Shown one piece after another: positions 1 through 10,548 of a DNA stretch of 64,000 nucleotides (its first letter is position 1; every line of letters starts with the position of its first letter). Below the pieces are notes generated by a model. It saw only the letters and a program-made list of their open reading frames with translations, searched no databases and was not told the DNA's origin. A program made the position numbers and the translations under genes. The stretch is taken from assembly GCF_000003855.2 (NCBI RefSeq), contig NW_003101670.1, positions 148,841-212,840 of the forward strand, given 5' to 3'. Source of the stretch: Blastomyces gilchristii SLH14081. Its lineage: Eukaryota; Ascomycota; Eurotiomycetes; Onygenales; Ajellomycetaceae.

Positions 1-1
1 A

Positions 2-1495
2 GGTCTGGGCAGCCGACTGCTTTTGGCCACAGACGCGGAATACGAACCACGTATTGCAAGCTGGTGGTCTCTAGACACCCGACAGCGGCCCTGGTGCCTC
101 GTGCAGCCGCGTGATGCGGCGGAAGTATCCACAATCATGACCGCCTTGCTCGGGGCCGGGGCTGGAGATGGTGCTGGAGACTGGCATGTTGCCGTCCGTG
201 CAGGGGGACACGGCCCCAGGCACTCGAACAATATTGATAACGGAGTGACTATCGACTTGGGGATGCTGAACCAGGCCACCTACGACAAACGAACAAATCT
301 TGCCAGCATTGGTCCTGGCGGTAGATGGAAGGATGTCTTGGCTGAACTGCTCAAGTATGGGGTGGTAGTGCCTAGCGGCCGTGATGGGGACGTTGGCGTG
401 GGCGGGTTTCTGTTGGGAGGGGGCTCGTCGTACTATATGGGCCGTGAAGCGTTTGCCTGTGACTCTGTCAGGAACTTCGAGGTTGTTTTGACCAATGGCA
501 CCATCGTAAACGCGAACAGGGAGGAGAATGTCGATTTATGGCGAGCGCTGAAGGGCGGCGGGAGTAACTTCGGGATCGTCACCCGCTTTGATATGGAGGC
601 TTTACCCGCGAAGGACATTGCGTATGGAACCCGCTTCATGAGCGTGGAGTACTCCTCAGAGCTGGTGGATGCGATTGTTCACTTCACCGACCATTATGAA
701 GAATTCGATACGGACGCACTAGTTGCGTTTCTCATGCATAATACGTCAGCTCTCCCAATGGATGTCGTGGCCGCTGCGATACATGTCAACACTGAGGGAA
801 TTCACAACAGTACAGGCTTCAAAAAGCTGAACCAGATTCCGTCCCTTATTCCTGATGAGACGAGATCTCTAAGTCTCGCAGACGCTGCTGAAGACTCACA
901 GCTCTCCTCCGGAACATGGTCTGTCACTCGCTTCCATTATAAAAAATTCAGGACAATTGCTAACACTAGGCCCCCTCTTGCTATCTATAGGAATTTTGGC
1001 GCAACGTTGACGTTTAAGAATGATAAACGAATCTTAGCCCACGCCGTGAAGCTAAATGAGAAATATGTCAAAGACATGAATCACGCCATTGGGCCAGACA
1101 ATTTCGTGTCGCTGGTTTTCTTCCAGCCCGAGCCTTCGTTCTTCGGCGATATCAGTAAGCAAAGGGGTGGTAACATGCTCGGGGTCGATTCTCAAGAACA
1201 CAACGCCGTCCTTTGGACCGGCGGTGTGGCGGTGAAAAGTGACAAGCAGGCGCTTGCCATCGCACGAACCCGGATGAGTGCCATGGTTGCGGAGCTCAAA
1301 GAGTTTTCGATTTCGCTGTGTGGGGATAACAGACTGATCTACATGAACTATGCAGACCCGTCGCAGGATCCTCTTGGGAGCTATGGCAAGGAGAACGTGG
1401 ATCATATAAGGCGTGTGGCTGCGAAGTATGACCCCCTTGGTGTGTTCCAGAGAAGATTCCCAGGAGGGTTTAAGATATCCCGCGTGGACTTGTAA
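2..1495 (+). CDS. FAD-linked oxidoreductase (BBE-like), 5' end outside window
   Basis: The reading frame is open from the window edge to TAA at 1493-1495 with no intron needed. It encodes a PCMH-type FAD-binding domain followed by a berberine-bridge-enzyme (BBE) C-terminus. Visible landmarks are RAGGHGPRHSNN near base 200 (the R-x-G-G-H motif whose His carries the 8-alpha FAD bond in this family), GGFLLGGGSSY near 405-435, GGGSNFGIVTRF near 555-590, and the BBE-type end YMNYADPSQDPLGSYG followed by VFQRRFPGGFK. The 6-S-cysteinyl position seen in bicovalent members is not Cys here, so single covalent attachment is likely. The family oxidises alcohols, sugars or alkaloid-like metabolites, often in secondary metabolism; the substrate cannot be told. 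Homologues usually have about 40-60 more N-terminal residues, which lie upstream of base 1. It converges on the Zn2Cys6 regulator. Confidence 0.88.
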   Translation, partial: GLGSRLLLATDAEYEPRIASWWSLDTRQRPWCLVQPRDAAEVSTIMTALLGAGAGDGAGDWHVAVRAGGHGPRHSNNIDNGVTIDLGMLNQATYDKRTNLASIGPGGRWKDVLAELLKYGVVVPSGRDGDVGVGGFLLGGGSSYYMGREAFACDSVRNFEVVLTNGTIVNANREENVDLWRALKGGGSNFGIVTRFDMEALPAKDIAYGTRFMSVEYSSELVDAIVHFTDHYEEFDTDALVAFLMHNTSALPMDVVAAAIHVNTEGIHNSTGFKKLNQIPSLIPDETRSLSLADAAEDSQLSSGTWSVTRFHYKKFRTIANTRPPLAIYRNFGATLTFKNDKRILAHAVKLNEKYVKDMNHAIGPDNFVSLVFFQPEPSFFGDISKQRGGNMLGVDSQEHNAVLWTGGVAVKSDKQALAIARTRMSAMVAELKEFSISLCGDNRLIYMNYADPSQDPLGSYGKENVDHIRRVAAKYDPLGVFQRRFPGGFKISRVDL

Positions 1496-1521
1496 TGGAA
1501 AGGGGAGCCGCTCTGTTTCGT

Positions 1522-1536
1522 CCCCCCCCCCCCCCC
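1522..1536. repeat. C homopolymer (15 C) in the convergent gap
   Basis: A run of 15 C lies 27 bases after the oxidoreductase stop. The 285-base gap (1,496-1,780) to the 3' end of the convergent regulator gene holds nothing else I can name; it must serve as 3' UTR and terminator for both genes. Confidence 0.8.
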
Positions 1537-1780
1537 TCCTTCTTTTCGTTTATCATATGTTTCATTCGACGTTGGAGTTTTGTCTCTGGACTGCAGGTGT
1601 TTCTGGATGAGACACAACATTCGTTCCACTTTGCCAATGGTAATTTTGATTTGTAATTTAGCCTAGAGCAGACCTGATATTACGTTGCCAGACAGTAACG
1701 CCGAGACGGCGGTTATCATCCGACCAGTTCTGCTCCATGGCGGTTCTGGCATGCTATGTCCGATAGGTTGGATTTTGCTC

Positions 1781-4103
1781 TCATTCAATTCTATCACCAA
1801 ATGATGTATTTGTCGATTCAAACTCCAGAAGAGAGCTCTGGATAAAGGACCAGTCAAATTGTCCTTGTAAAGTTCCAAAATTTTCAAATCCTCCTACCTC
1901 AGGCCATACGTCCCATCCGCCAGAGGGAACTTCGACGTCCAATCCACTAAGATCCGTAGGCACTTCGAGCATGCTGGGTTTCTCCGTTCCACTTGTTTCC
2001 TTTGAAACTCTTATCTTCAAATTTTCCATAACCTCACAAAGTCCATGGATGATTTTGCTGCTCGCAGCATATACACAGCCACCTGCAAAGGCAACGTCAA
2101 TCGAGTTCCAGTCAGAGACCACCATGGACTCGATACGGCGTGCACATTTTTCAAACAACCCGAGCTGTCTCTCAAAATCCTTATGCAGCCTGCCAAAGCT
2201 CTTGAATTGAATGACGTTATTTTCCACTATATTTTTGCAGAGGAAGACGATCTCGAGGACGAGCTGTCGTGGTGGAGGGCGGAAGGCTACTCTATTCAGT
2301 GCCAACTTTTCTGCACATTCGATGAACATTTCCAAGATGGCTCCCAGTTTTTCCGGGTAGGGTCCACCAAAACGGCCCATAAATGCTGAGAGGGTCAGGA
2401 CTTTCTCACTTGATATATTTTTACATGTGTCGATGAGCTGAGCACCGAGTTGGGCGGCTTCGTGACAATTGATTTCGGGATCAGTTCCGACTCTACCACT
2501 TTCTTGAAGCCTCGCTCGCAGCACGGTGGCGTAAAACAGTCCGGCGCCATAGATAGCAGTGTAAACGGAGTGAAATCGAATTTCAAGTAGGGAGCGGACG
2601 ACCAATAGCTCGTTCTGGTTCCCGGGGCTGGACAAGCGTGCAAGCAAACAATCGGTGTGCTCTACTTGTTCTAGGCACTTCCTTTCGCAGTCTTCTGTAA
2701 TGATAGAGAGGCTCTCTAGACTGCTCCAGCTTTGTTTCATATCTACCAGAGCTTCCAGCATGATATTGGTTGCCACCGTGTTTTGGATATGGTATATGAT
2801 CCTTGGTGGGTATGAGTGATGTTTCAATACGTTTTGGTAAACTTCCATATGAGGCTTGATACAGCTGACCACTTTCCTCATAAACCGGAGCGGTTTTGTA
2901 ATGAAGCCATCTAGCAGGGCATCATAACAGAATACCTGCAATCCTTGCAGGACGTCTGTAAGACAAAACTCTGAGCCGAAAAATTCCACAGCTTTCAGTT
3001 CGCCTGGATTTAAAGTGGCTTGTGTGGGCAACAATTCCAGTTTCTCTGCAATCCTGTATGCAATATTCACGTACAGTCCGGATTTTACTGCTTTATGTGC
3101 GACATTCGGAGAGCTAACTATAGCCGCGGGCCTGTAGTCAGACAGTAAAAGGCTGACCACAACCGAATCACGGTGAGTGGGTGGAGAGAAGATAAATTCT
3201 TGCCCGTAGCTTGACACAGTGAGCTGGATACTCCGCTTTAGGTGGTGATGTTTCTGCCCGAACGGAGTCTCTGGTGACTCGAAAGCAATCAAACAGAGCA
3301 ATGCGAAGAGTAGATTCGTCGCACAATTAGAAGATGCACACTCATCTGAACTTAATCGATTCCGTATGCTCACCAGTGTTGGTGTTTGTGGGAGAAAGAA
3401 TCGATGCCAAACCAAACTATTCCTGCCCTGGTTAGAAAGTGTTGCAAGTAAGGACTGGAGGAGTGGTGGACTTGAAATAGTAGATAGCTCACCAAGCATC
3501 AAGTGATGAGGCCATATCGTGACTTATGAGATCTAGGAGGCGCCGGGCGTCCCGGGGCGAGGTCGAATGGGGAATGGCTGAGCCGAATATTTTGTCGTTA
3601 GCCAATACTGAAGAGAGGAAACAATCAGGCTCAATCATCGATTGGAAAATCTCTTGTTTGCTACTCATAGTAACATGTAATTCGGATGGACTAAACCCGC
3701 AATCATTCTGCATGATTAAGATGTCGTCCGCTATATCCTCTGAGTAGAGATACCCTTTAACCTCTAGGTTGGAAGGGGTACTTGTAGTGCCCGTAACACG
3801 TACAGCCCCATCAGACTCAACTTCAGCCTCTGTGTGGAGGGCTGAACCATAGCGAGAAGAATGAGAATCTGTGCGCGGAATACGCTTTGCTGCCGGGCGT
3901 CCGAGAGAGGTTCGCTCGACGATGCACTCCAAATTAAGATTGCAGCATCGTTCGCAGGATTTTCCTGCGGCTTGCGGAATAGCTGAAGGTGTTATCTCAC
4001 TTGGGTTTGGTAGTATGCATTTTATTTTTCTTGACCTGCAACCACGACAGATCAAGCGAGAGTATTTGCCTCTCGGACGTCGTTCTCCCCGTTGGTCCTG
4101 CAT
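1781..4103 (-). CDS. Zn2Cys6 fungal transcription factor, 750 aa, two exons
   Basis: Complement(join(1781..3422,3493..4103)), 2,253 nt. The N-terminus (residues about 17-60) is a binuclear zinc cluster: CRGCRSRKIKC, a long 20-residue linker, then CERCCNLNLEC, giving the six cysteines. The basic stretch around it is the usual DNA-contact region. The rest is a mostly hydrophobic or helical middle region without a motif I can name and an acidic C-terminus rich in W and F. The two parts lie in different frames. A 70-nt intron (3,423-3,492) with donor GTGAGC, branch CTAAC and acceptor GCAG joins them in frame, so no frameshift is needed. The gene converges with the FAD oxidoreductase and points away from the GST relic. 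In fungi that neighbourhood is typical of a pathway-specific regulator, but its targets are unknown. Confidence 0.87.
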
Positions 4104-4933
4104 ACGGGAAAATTACTCTTGCTTTCCCCAGCGTCACGCCTGGGAGACCTCGCAATTGGATCCAAATGGCGGTAGGTTGGGACAGGCTGGCCAGGAAGAT
4201 ATCAGTGCAAGGAGGAATAGGGAGTTAACAAAAAGTCTGAAGTAAGTAGATTGCCGGAATAACAGTGTCAGAACTCATGAATAGCCCATGTTTGATTTCC
4301 CCGTCGCTACAATTTGCCGTGTAGGTGTTGTATATATGAAGTTGACAAGATCTTTCGGGGAAACAGGAGGCTGGTGGGTTAGTTAGGGCTTTTCGGAGCA
4401 CGTGGATGAGCAGACCGATATTTTTGATTAGGCTCCTTTTTCTCTTCACTTTGAACGCATCTCGATGAGGAATAAGTTATTAGTCCCCATGCCAATGCAA
4501 TTAAATATTGTTGGTGGCTGCTCCGGTACTGCAATCATATCTAGCTAGACTATTTATATAACACACACAACATGAATCCTCCTACAATTAGTTATGTCAC
4601 TTTGTTTAAGCAGCGGCGCCATTAGGCCGCGAAACCATAGTTACGCGACCAAAGTTGGTACTTGGCCCGAAAACCACCTAGCTGCGTAGTAGACGGATAT
4701 AGGAGAAGAAAGCCGGGATTGATAACTACTTTTCTAAGTTAGACCACTTCAGCTGACATATTTTGCAGGTCTCCTTGTCATCCCACTCCAATGATGGGTT
4801 TCCATATATCCAACGGGAAATCGGCCGATATGGATAAACCTCCAATCCCATATTCGCTGCTCCAAAGCTACACACGTCAATGAACAATCATATCCATTAT
4901 ACACCCCTGAAAGATCAACATAAAAAAACAACC
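4104..4933. other. Intergenic, divergent promoters
   Basis: This 830-base gap separates the regulator (minus) from the GST relic (plus). No gene is supported. It should hold the regulator promoter; 4,545-4,575 is AT-rich with a TATTTATATAA stretch. No operator could be assigned. Confidence 0.5.
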
Positions 4934-5667
4934 ATGCCCCTAACCATCCACTACCTCCACAACTTCCAATCCGACCTCATCACCTGGCTCTGCGAAGAAC
5001 TTGACATCCCCTACGAGTTAAAACCTACAAATATAAAGCACTGCACCCTTCCGGCTCCCTACCGATCATTCAAGATACTTTCCCTCTCCCTACGGACGAT
5101 ATGGAGAGAATACGTGAACCCTAACTCTCGCAAAAAGCGGCGCATGTGTCCAGTACATCTGCCAGAAACACGGCAACGGCAGACTATTCCTGCCACCAAG
5201 CCATCATGACTGTGCGGACTTCGTCTACTATTTCCACTAGGCCAATGGCACGTTTCAGCCATTCCTGGGACGCCTCATGATGTTGAATGCTGGCTCCGGC
5301 GGCGGCGGCGATGGGACCCGGGGCCGGGATCCCGTCGCCAATCCCAATCCCAATCCCATAGTAGCCCTCTGGAATGACAGGCTGACGCGGTCCCTGGAGG
5401 ACAAGCGCTTCAAGCCGAAAAGCGAGGGCGGTGATGGTGCAACGTGGCTGGCCGGCGATGAGTTTACGGTGGCGAATATTATGGTTGTGTTTTCGTTGAC
5501 GACGTTTAGGAATTGGTTTGCGTATAGCTTGCGTGGGTATGATGGGATTCTGGGTTATTTGGCGGGAGTTGGCGGGAGTTGGCGGGAGAGACGGGTATAA
5601 GAGAGCAATGGCTAAGGCGGATCCGGATATGCGATTGCTGTTGGGAGCGGAGGTGTCTTCATCGTAG
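4934..5667 (+). pseudogene. Glutathione-S-transferase-like pseudogene
   Basis: ATG at 4,934 starts MPLTIHYLHNFQSDLITWLCEELDIP, the thioredoxin-fold start of a fungal cytosolic GST. A conserved block follows in another frame from about 5,129: LAKSGACVQYICQKHGNG, matching the family LAESGA...VEYI glutathione-site region. This frame reaches an in-frame TAG at 5,238-5,240 where homologues have Trp. It then reads on through ANGTFQPFLGRLMM and the all-helical C-domain (IVALWNDRLTRSL, WLAGDEFTVANIMVVFSL). Near 5,557-5,590 a 10-bp unit, ggcgggagtt, occurs in tandem with a following partial copy and shifts the frame. Dropping one unit restores a frame that runs through GYKRAMAKADPDM to TAG at 5,665-5,667. 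A frame change between domains, a nonsense codon and a slippage frameshift together mean it is dead. It lies next to an oxidoreductase and regulator. Confidence 0.82.
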
Positions 5668-6288
5668 GGTTGAGAGTGGGATGGAGGTGAACGGAAGGGT
5701 GTGAAGTGGGTATGTTACGCGAATGAGGGATGGGAGGGCGAAGATTGGGGGGAACAACTCCGTTTAAGAGTAATAGACGTAACTAGATCGTGGAAATAGC
5801 GTATATAGTCTTGATTTTTAACTGTTCATGTAGAAATATCGCACCCATGTGTATGGATGAGCAGAAATTTTGGAGAATAATCGGGACTAAAGTAAGCACC
5901 CTATTCGGGAAGCTCAGCTTTTATTCCTGAAACGAATTCGGGGGAGAAATAGCAATGGGAAAAGCTGCTCAAATGAAAACATCGCATATACAAACAGATG
6001 TCCTCAGAGAAACAAAAATGATAATAAAAGCTACGCACATTATTATGAAATGAATTATTATAACTGCATTTATATGCATACGCGGATAGGCAGCATGAGG
6101 GTAATGAACACAAAACCAGAAACACCACATCTCATATGACATAATTATCATCCTGCGGGCAGCCAGGGATACGCTCCCAACAAGGGGCCCAAATACGACC
6201 CATCATTGCACCGTCTCGAGACGAAAACTCGTGCATCCCAGTCACAAACCAAAGACATCAATAAGCAGCCCGCTACTTCTACCGTGCA
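5668..6288. other. Intergenic, no gene seen
   Basis: This stretch lies between the GST relic and the 3' end of azgA. It is increasingly AT-rich and contains only short chance frames. It presumably includes the azgA 3' UTR. Confidence 0.5.
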
Positions 6289-6581
6289 CTACTGTTCCTT
6301 TTGCACGTCGCCACTATCACTTGTGGAACCCGCAGTGACGCCAGCGCCTTTATTTTCCCTGACGGCGTACCCTTCAGTTTCCGCCGCATTGGTGTTAGAG
6401 TTGGTGCCGGGTGAATAGTCTTGATTATCCAGGATATCTTCGCGCCAGAAATCTCTCTTGCTGTTATCGTTGTCAGCCTGGCTCTTATCACTCTAGATGG
6501 TGGGAGAGTAAATAAATAAAAGGAGGGGGGAAGGGATTAAAAAAACTTTAAAAAATAATAAAAAATAAATAATAAAAAAAT

Positions 6582-6612
<31 letters not shown>

Positions 6613-8602
6613 ATAAAAAATAAAAACTTACCCATTCACCAACCGAACCAACCACGCTGGCAGAATCCCCCCAGGAACCCTCCATGACCACGGCTCTTTC
6701 AGATTCTTATTATGTGGCACAATGCGGCCGCGCGAGGCCTTCTCAATGATGAAAGCCACCGTGTTCAGCAGGATATACGACATGATCCCTGCGATGAGGC
6801 CGTACGCAATCGAGTATGTAAAAGGCATAACCGCCAGAGTAATGAAGGCCGGAACCGCATCACCGACGTACGACCAATTGATCTCTGATACGACTTTAGT
6901 CATCATCGACCCGACCAGGACGAGCGTACAGCCAGTAGCCCACGGCGGGATCGAGGCGAATATAGGCGCGAAGAAAATGGAGACGAAGAAGCAGAGTCCC
7001 GTGACCATGGCAGTGATACCTGTGGCGCCTCCTTCAGCAATACCGGCGCCCGATTCAACAAAAGCTGTCACGGGAGACAGGCCTAGAAGGGAGCCAATTG
7101 AGATACTCAACGCATCGACTATATAGGCTATGGCGGATCCTTCAAAGTCTTGGGTTCTTTCATTGATTGCGCCGCAGTAGCGTGCCATAGAGTATAGGGT
7201 GCCGGTCGCATCGAGAATGTCGACGTAGAGGAAGGTTATAAATGCCAGGCCGAATTGGCCGCCTGCGTTGCTGAGATCCCAGTCATGGGCTATTAGTGTG
7301 TTCTTGATGGGGTGGAAGGTGACGACCTTCTTGAAGAAGTCGAATGAGTCGTCTCCCTTGGGATTGTGTGGGAAGAAGGTGACGTTGGTCGGACGGGGCC
7401 AGGAGATAATTGACACGAGTAGGATACCGGCGATGATGGCGCCCTTGACACGGTACATGAGGAGGATACAGGTGAACACGCCACCACAGAATAGGCCGAC
7501 CCAAAACGTTGGGTTGCGCATTTTGGCTCCAGGGGGACATACTCCGTCTACCATTTCGCTCTCCACACATCCAGCAAGAGTTAGGGGCGTTGCCGTGTCG
7601 CCAGTGATGGCACCAATACCTGCACTGTAGGTTAAGCCTATGAGAGCTATTAAGGGAAATACATTTGTTAGAAACCGTGGACTTGGGGGGTGGGGTATAG
7701 GACAGAAAAAACAGGTCCAAGGGGACACGAAACGCACATAGATAGAGTCCGATACCAGCACCTGAAGCCAGCTTAATCGACCGTGGAATAGCTCTTGCCA
7801 GCCATTGGCGCATTCCGCATACCGACAAACCCACGAAGACAAACCCTTCAACGAAGACAGCAGTAAGCGCAAGTCGGTAAGGAACAGGGCCAGTGCCACG
7901 AAATCCAACAACGTTATACGCGAAATATGCGTTCAAACCCACTAACAGCGTAAATGGATTCTGTTAGCAATGATATATATTGAACCAAACTTGGTGTTGC
8001 ACTATTTTCTCTTTTCCTTTTCCGAAAAGAGAAATACGTACTTCCAGGGCCCAATGCGATTGGCATATTGGCAAATAAACCCATACAGAACGACGAAAGG
8101 GCAGCTATCGCCGCAGTGCCTGTAATGAAGTCCCGCCTGATCGCATTCAAGCACAACTCATATTCCGTGTTTCCCATACATGTTGGGTCCACTGGGTCGT
8201 TGCAAACACATGTGCCGCCGGATTGAGAAGTGATGTTGGAATTGACCTGTTAGTTCATTAGTACTACCCATTTTCATGCTGTATTTTGCAAAGCCGCAAG
8301 GGATACGTATATGGAGAGGGGTATAAGTACATGCAGATATGATGTAGGCCATGGCAAAGAATGTGGTGAGGCCGGCACGGACTTCAGTCAAGAAGCGCGT
8401 GCCCTTTCGCTCATGTCGCTACGTGAAAACAGAAGATGAAATCGTCAGTCTGTAACGCTTTCCTTTGATTCGCCCTCTTCTATATTCTGGTTTTCTTTAT
8501 TTTTGTCTGCTTGCTTACATGGCCAGAACCCTCCAGCCTGAAGCGGCGGCCGACAATGCTGCCCGCTACAGCACGGTTGACAGCAGCACCCCAATCCTTC
8601 AT
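6289..8602 (-). CDS. azgA: AzgA-type adenine/guanine/hypoxanthine permease
   Basis: Complement(join(6289..6490,6632..7646,7738..7941,8042..8246,8335..8418,8519..8602)); 1,794 nt, 597 aa, close to the roughly 580 aa of Aspergillus AzgA. The N-terminus begins MKDWGAAVNRAVAGS; then TEVRAGLTTFFAMAYIIS, GPGMGLNAYFAYNVVGF, GIRQ-type QWLARAIP, GLYLSLIGLTYSAGIG, FVESGAGIAEGGATG and many hydrophobic helices, as in the NCS2-like AzgA branch. It imports purines by proton symport at the plasma membrane. The C-terminal cytoplasmic tail is hydrophilic (KRDFWREDILDN). All exon joins keep the frame. Four introns are GT-AG. The second (8,247-8,334) needs a GC donor (GCATGT) to join IIS to VNSNIT. The last intron (6,491-6,631) is full of A/T runs and has two possible acceptors two bases apart; the distal one gives the family-like tail. 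Confidence 0.93.
6538..6628. repeat. A/T low-complexity tract inside an azgA intron
   Basis: About 90 bases made almost only of A runs separated by single T (read as T-rich in the mRNA sense) fill most of the last azgA intron. In mRNA sense this is a long T-rich stretch ahead of the acceptor. Probably slippage-generated. Confidence 0.8.
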
Positions 8603-10170
8603 CTTGACGGGCTGTGCACACTTGGGGGGGGCTTGGGGGAGCGGTTGAGGAAAAAGCGAAGTAGGCCTGTATCTAGAGAACGGGAGGACGGCCAGGCAAA
8701 GAGCGAGGGCAATGGAGCGATGCCCCGGCTATATAAGGAGTCGCATGCATCTGGAGGTTATAATTATTTTATTTAGAGTAGGATTTGTGTCGGCCATTTT
8801 TATAGTCTCCATTTTTTTTCTTTTTATTTTGTCCCAATATCTTATCGCTCGTAAAAATGCAGCTGTTTCATTGGTCATTCTTGTGCTTTTTTACGGGTCT
8901 GTTCGGCTTTTGGCTGCAGCTCGGCTGGCGCAGAGCAAGCAAGGGAAGAGGACCGACCGAACCAAGGAAATCTCGGGGAGGGTTCAACTGCAGGTTGTTT
9001 CCCGAACCAATCCCAGCTTTGTGTCAGCGGCGCCCCGTAGCACATGCAAGAAACATGAGCTTGCTGGGTGGCTACAGGTAAGCCAGTAGGCAAAACCCCG
9101 ATTCTCTTTGGGAATTACAAACTCATTATGAGCGGACCCATATCTGTGGACAGCCAAGATCTTGTCCCTGTCTGCCCTCTGGATGTTACAAATACAGCTT
9201 CTCGGGGTTTATCTGAAAGCAATGAGGAGCTGCCTGTCTCGCAATATTGAAAATGCGCAGTTGGACGGAAGACACATTCATCTTTCGTTATCAAGCTCGG
9301 CATGCATGGATATTCTGAGTTTGTCCAACTTGGACTCCATAACTGGGGACTACCACACGGCGGAGAAGTCCGCAATGTCTTCTTCCTTGCTGATAGGACA
9401 AAATCGTCCTGTCATAAGGTCAGACCAGCAAGCCGCGACCTTGACAGCGCAAGCTAGTCAGGCGCTGAAACTGAATTCGCGACGACACTGTTTGATTGGG
9501 ACGGCGAGTGCCGGCGACATCATGACTTTTCGGATTCTGTCCAGAACATTCTTCCTCCCCCAAGCTTCGACGGAGAACTAAAAGAGCTACCCCGCAAAAT
9601 ATGAAACGTCGCACCGTTGGCGCGGCCTGAATAGTCTCTTATTCTACCCGCTTGAATCTGGGGAAACTGTGTTTTGGCTAGCGGGCGGGTCCGAACGCTA
9701 GGGTGGCATTTTGAAGTTTCCCGAAACGAGGATTTGAGAGCTATCCTACCTGTATTATTAATAATTATCGAGCCGGTGTCCTAACTGTATTAACCTGGCT
9801 GGTTCAATCGATTGACACATGTTATGAACGACGATCGGATCGAACTCGTGCAGAGTGAAGCACTCAGGGGCTTACTGAGATAGGCAGAATTGAAGTCCGT
9901 AGAAGATTGATTAGTTATATCGTTCTTGTGTAATAAAATATAACTATACCTGGTACAATGGCATGGCCCTGTAGCGACCTGGATGGGCAAGTGGGAGTGC
10001 ATGCACGTAAACAGATGTGATGCCCTGATCTGAGAATAACGAAGTGCACACGAAACAACCAACAATACCACCATTCGTGTCAAAAAACATATTCAACCAA
10101 ACTCTGTGAGGGGCATAGAAAGAAAGATACGGCAAAAAATAGGATACAAAAAGAAGACATTATATTTCAA
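8603..10170. other. Long intergenic stretch upstream of azgA
   Basis: These 1,568 bases lie between the azgA start and the tRNA-Gly gene. Several frames of 60-139 codons exist on both strands, but none shows a domain, exon structure or codon pattern I trust. The first few hundred bases must hold the azgA promoter. A TATATAAGG sequence at about 8,730 is in the plus orientation, so it does not serve azgA. No repeat was recognised. Confidence 0.45.
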
Positions 10171-10271
10171 TGCATCATCCGTGAATCGAACACGGGCCCC
10201 ATCGAGTCACAGGACCTGAGCGAGGTCAGGTGAGATGGCAACGATGGATTCTACCACTAGACCAATGATGC
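10171..10271 (-). tRNA. tRNA-Gly: tRNA-Gly (GCC) with a 30-nt intron
   Basis: Read on the minus strand, the gene begins GCATCATTGG and ends CCGTGAT-complementary sequence plus ATGATGC and discriminator A. Acceptor stem, D-arm (TAGTGG), anticodon stem CCATCG/CGATGG with loop TTGCCAT (anticodon GCC), and T-arm (TTCGATTC) all pair as in eukaryotic tRNA-Gly. The 5' half is 36 nt (10,236-10,271) and the 3' half 35 nt (10,171-10,205). The 30 nt between them (10,206-10,235) interrupt the anticodon loop one base after the anticodon, the normal place for a nuclear tRNA intron. The mature length of 71 nt is usual for this tRNA. Confidence 0.93.
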
Positions 10272-10548
10272 TGGCTTCTCGTTGTTGCAAAAAAGGAAGC
10301 AACGACCCAAATAGGTAAAATGCACACCAATAATTAGCATATTTACGCAGTACACGCCATATGTCATCGTGCCCGCGCGTGTTGCATATCAAGTTAATAT
10401 TCATGACCCTAATAAAAACCGCTTGAAATCAATATGCTTCTATACTCAAATCAATTGAACTACCACTATTTTATTCTAATAATAACGAGGCTAGCTGCAT
10501 AGTGTCTAAAAAAACCACCATCTAAAGAACCCGCTTCGTGTGAAAAAG

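Noticed and set aside
3423..3502. Apparent frameshift splitting the Zn2Cys6 gene
   Set aside because: A 70-nt intron with GTGAGC, CTAAC and GCAG joins both parts in frame.
8712..9089. 125-codon frame with a hydrophobic stretch upstream of azgA
   Set aside because: No domain, poor codon pattern and overlapping frames on both strands; not supported as a gene.
9162..9581. 139-codon frame between azgA and the tRNA
   Set aside because: No recognisable domain or intron context; competing antisense frames of similar length.
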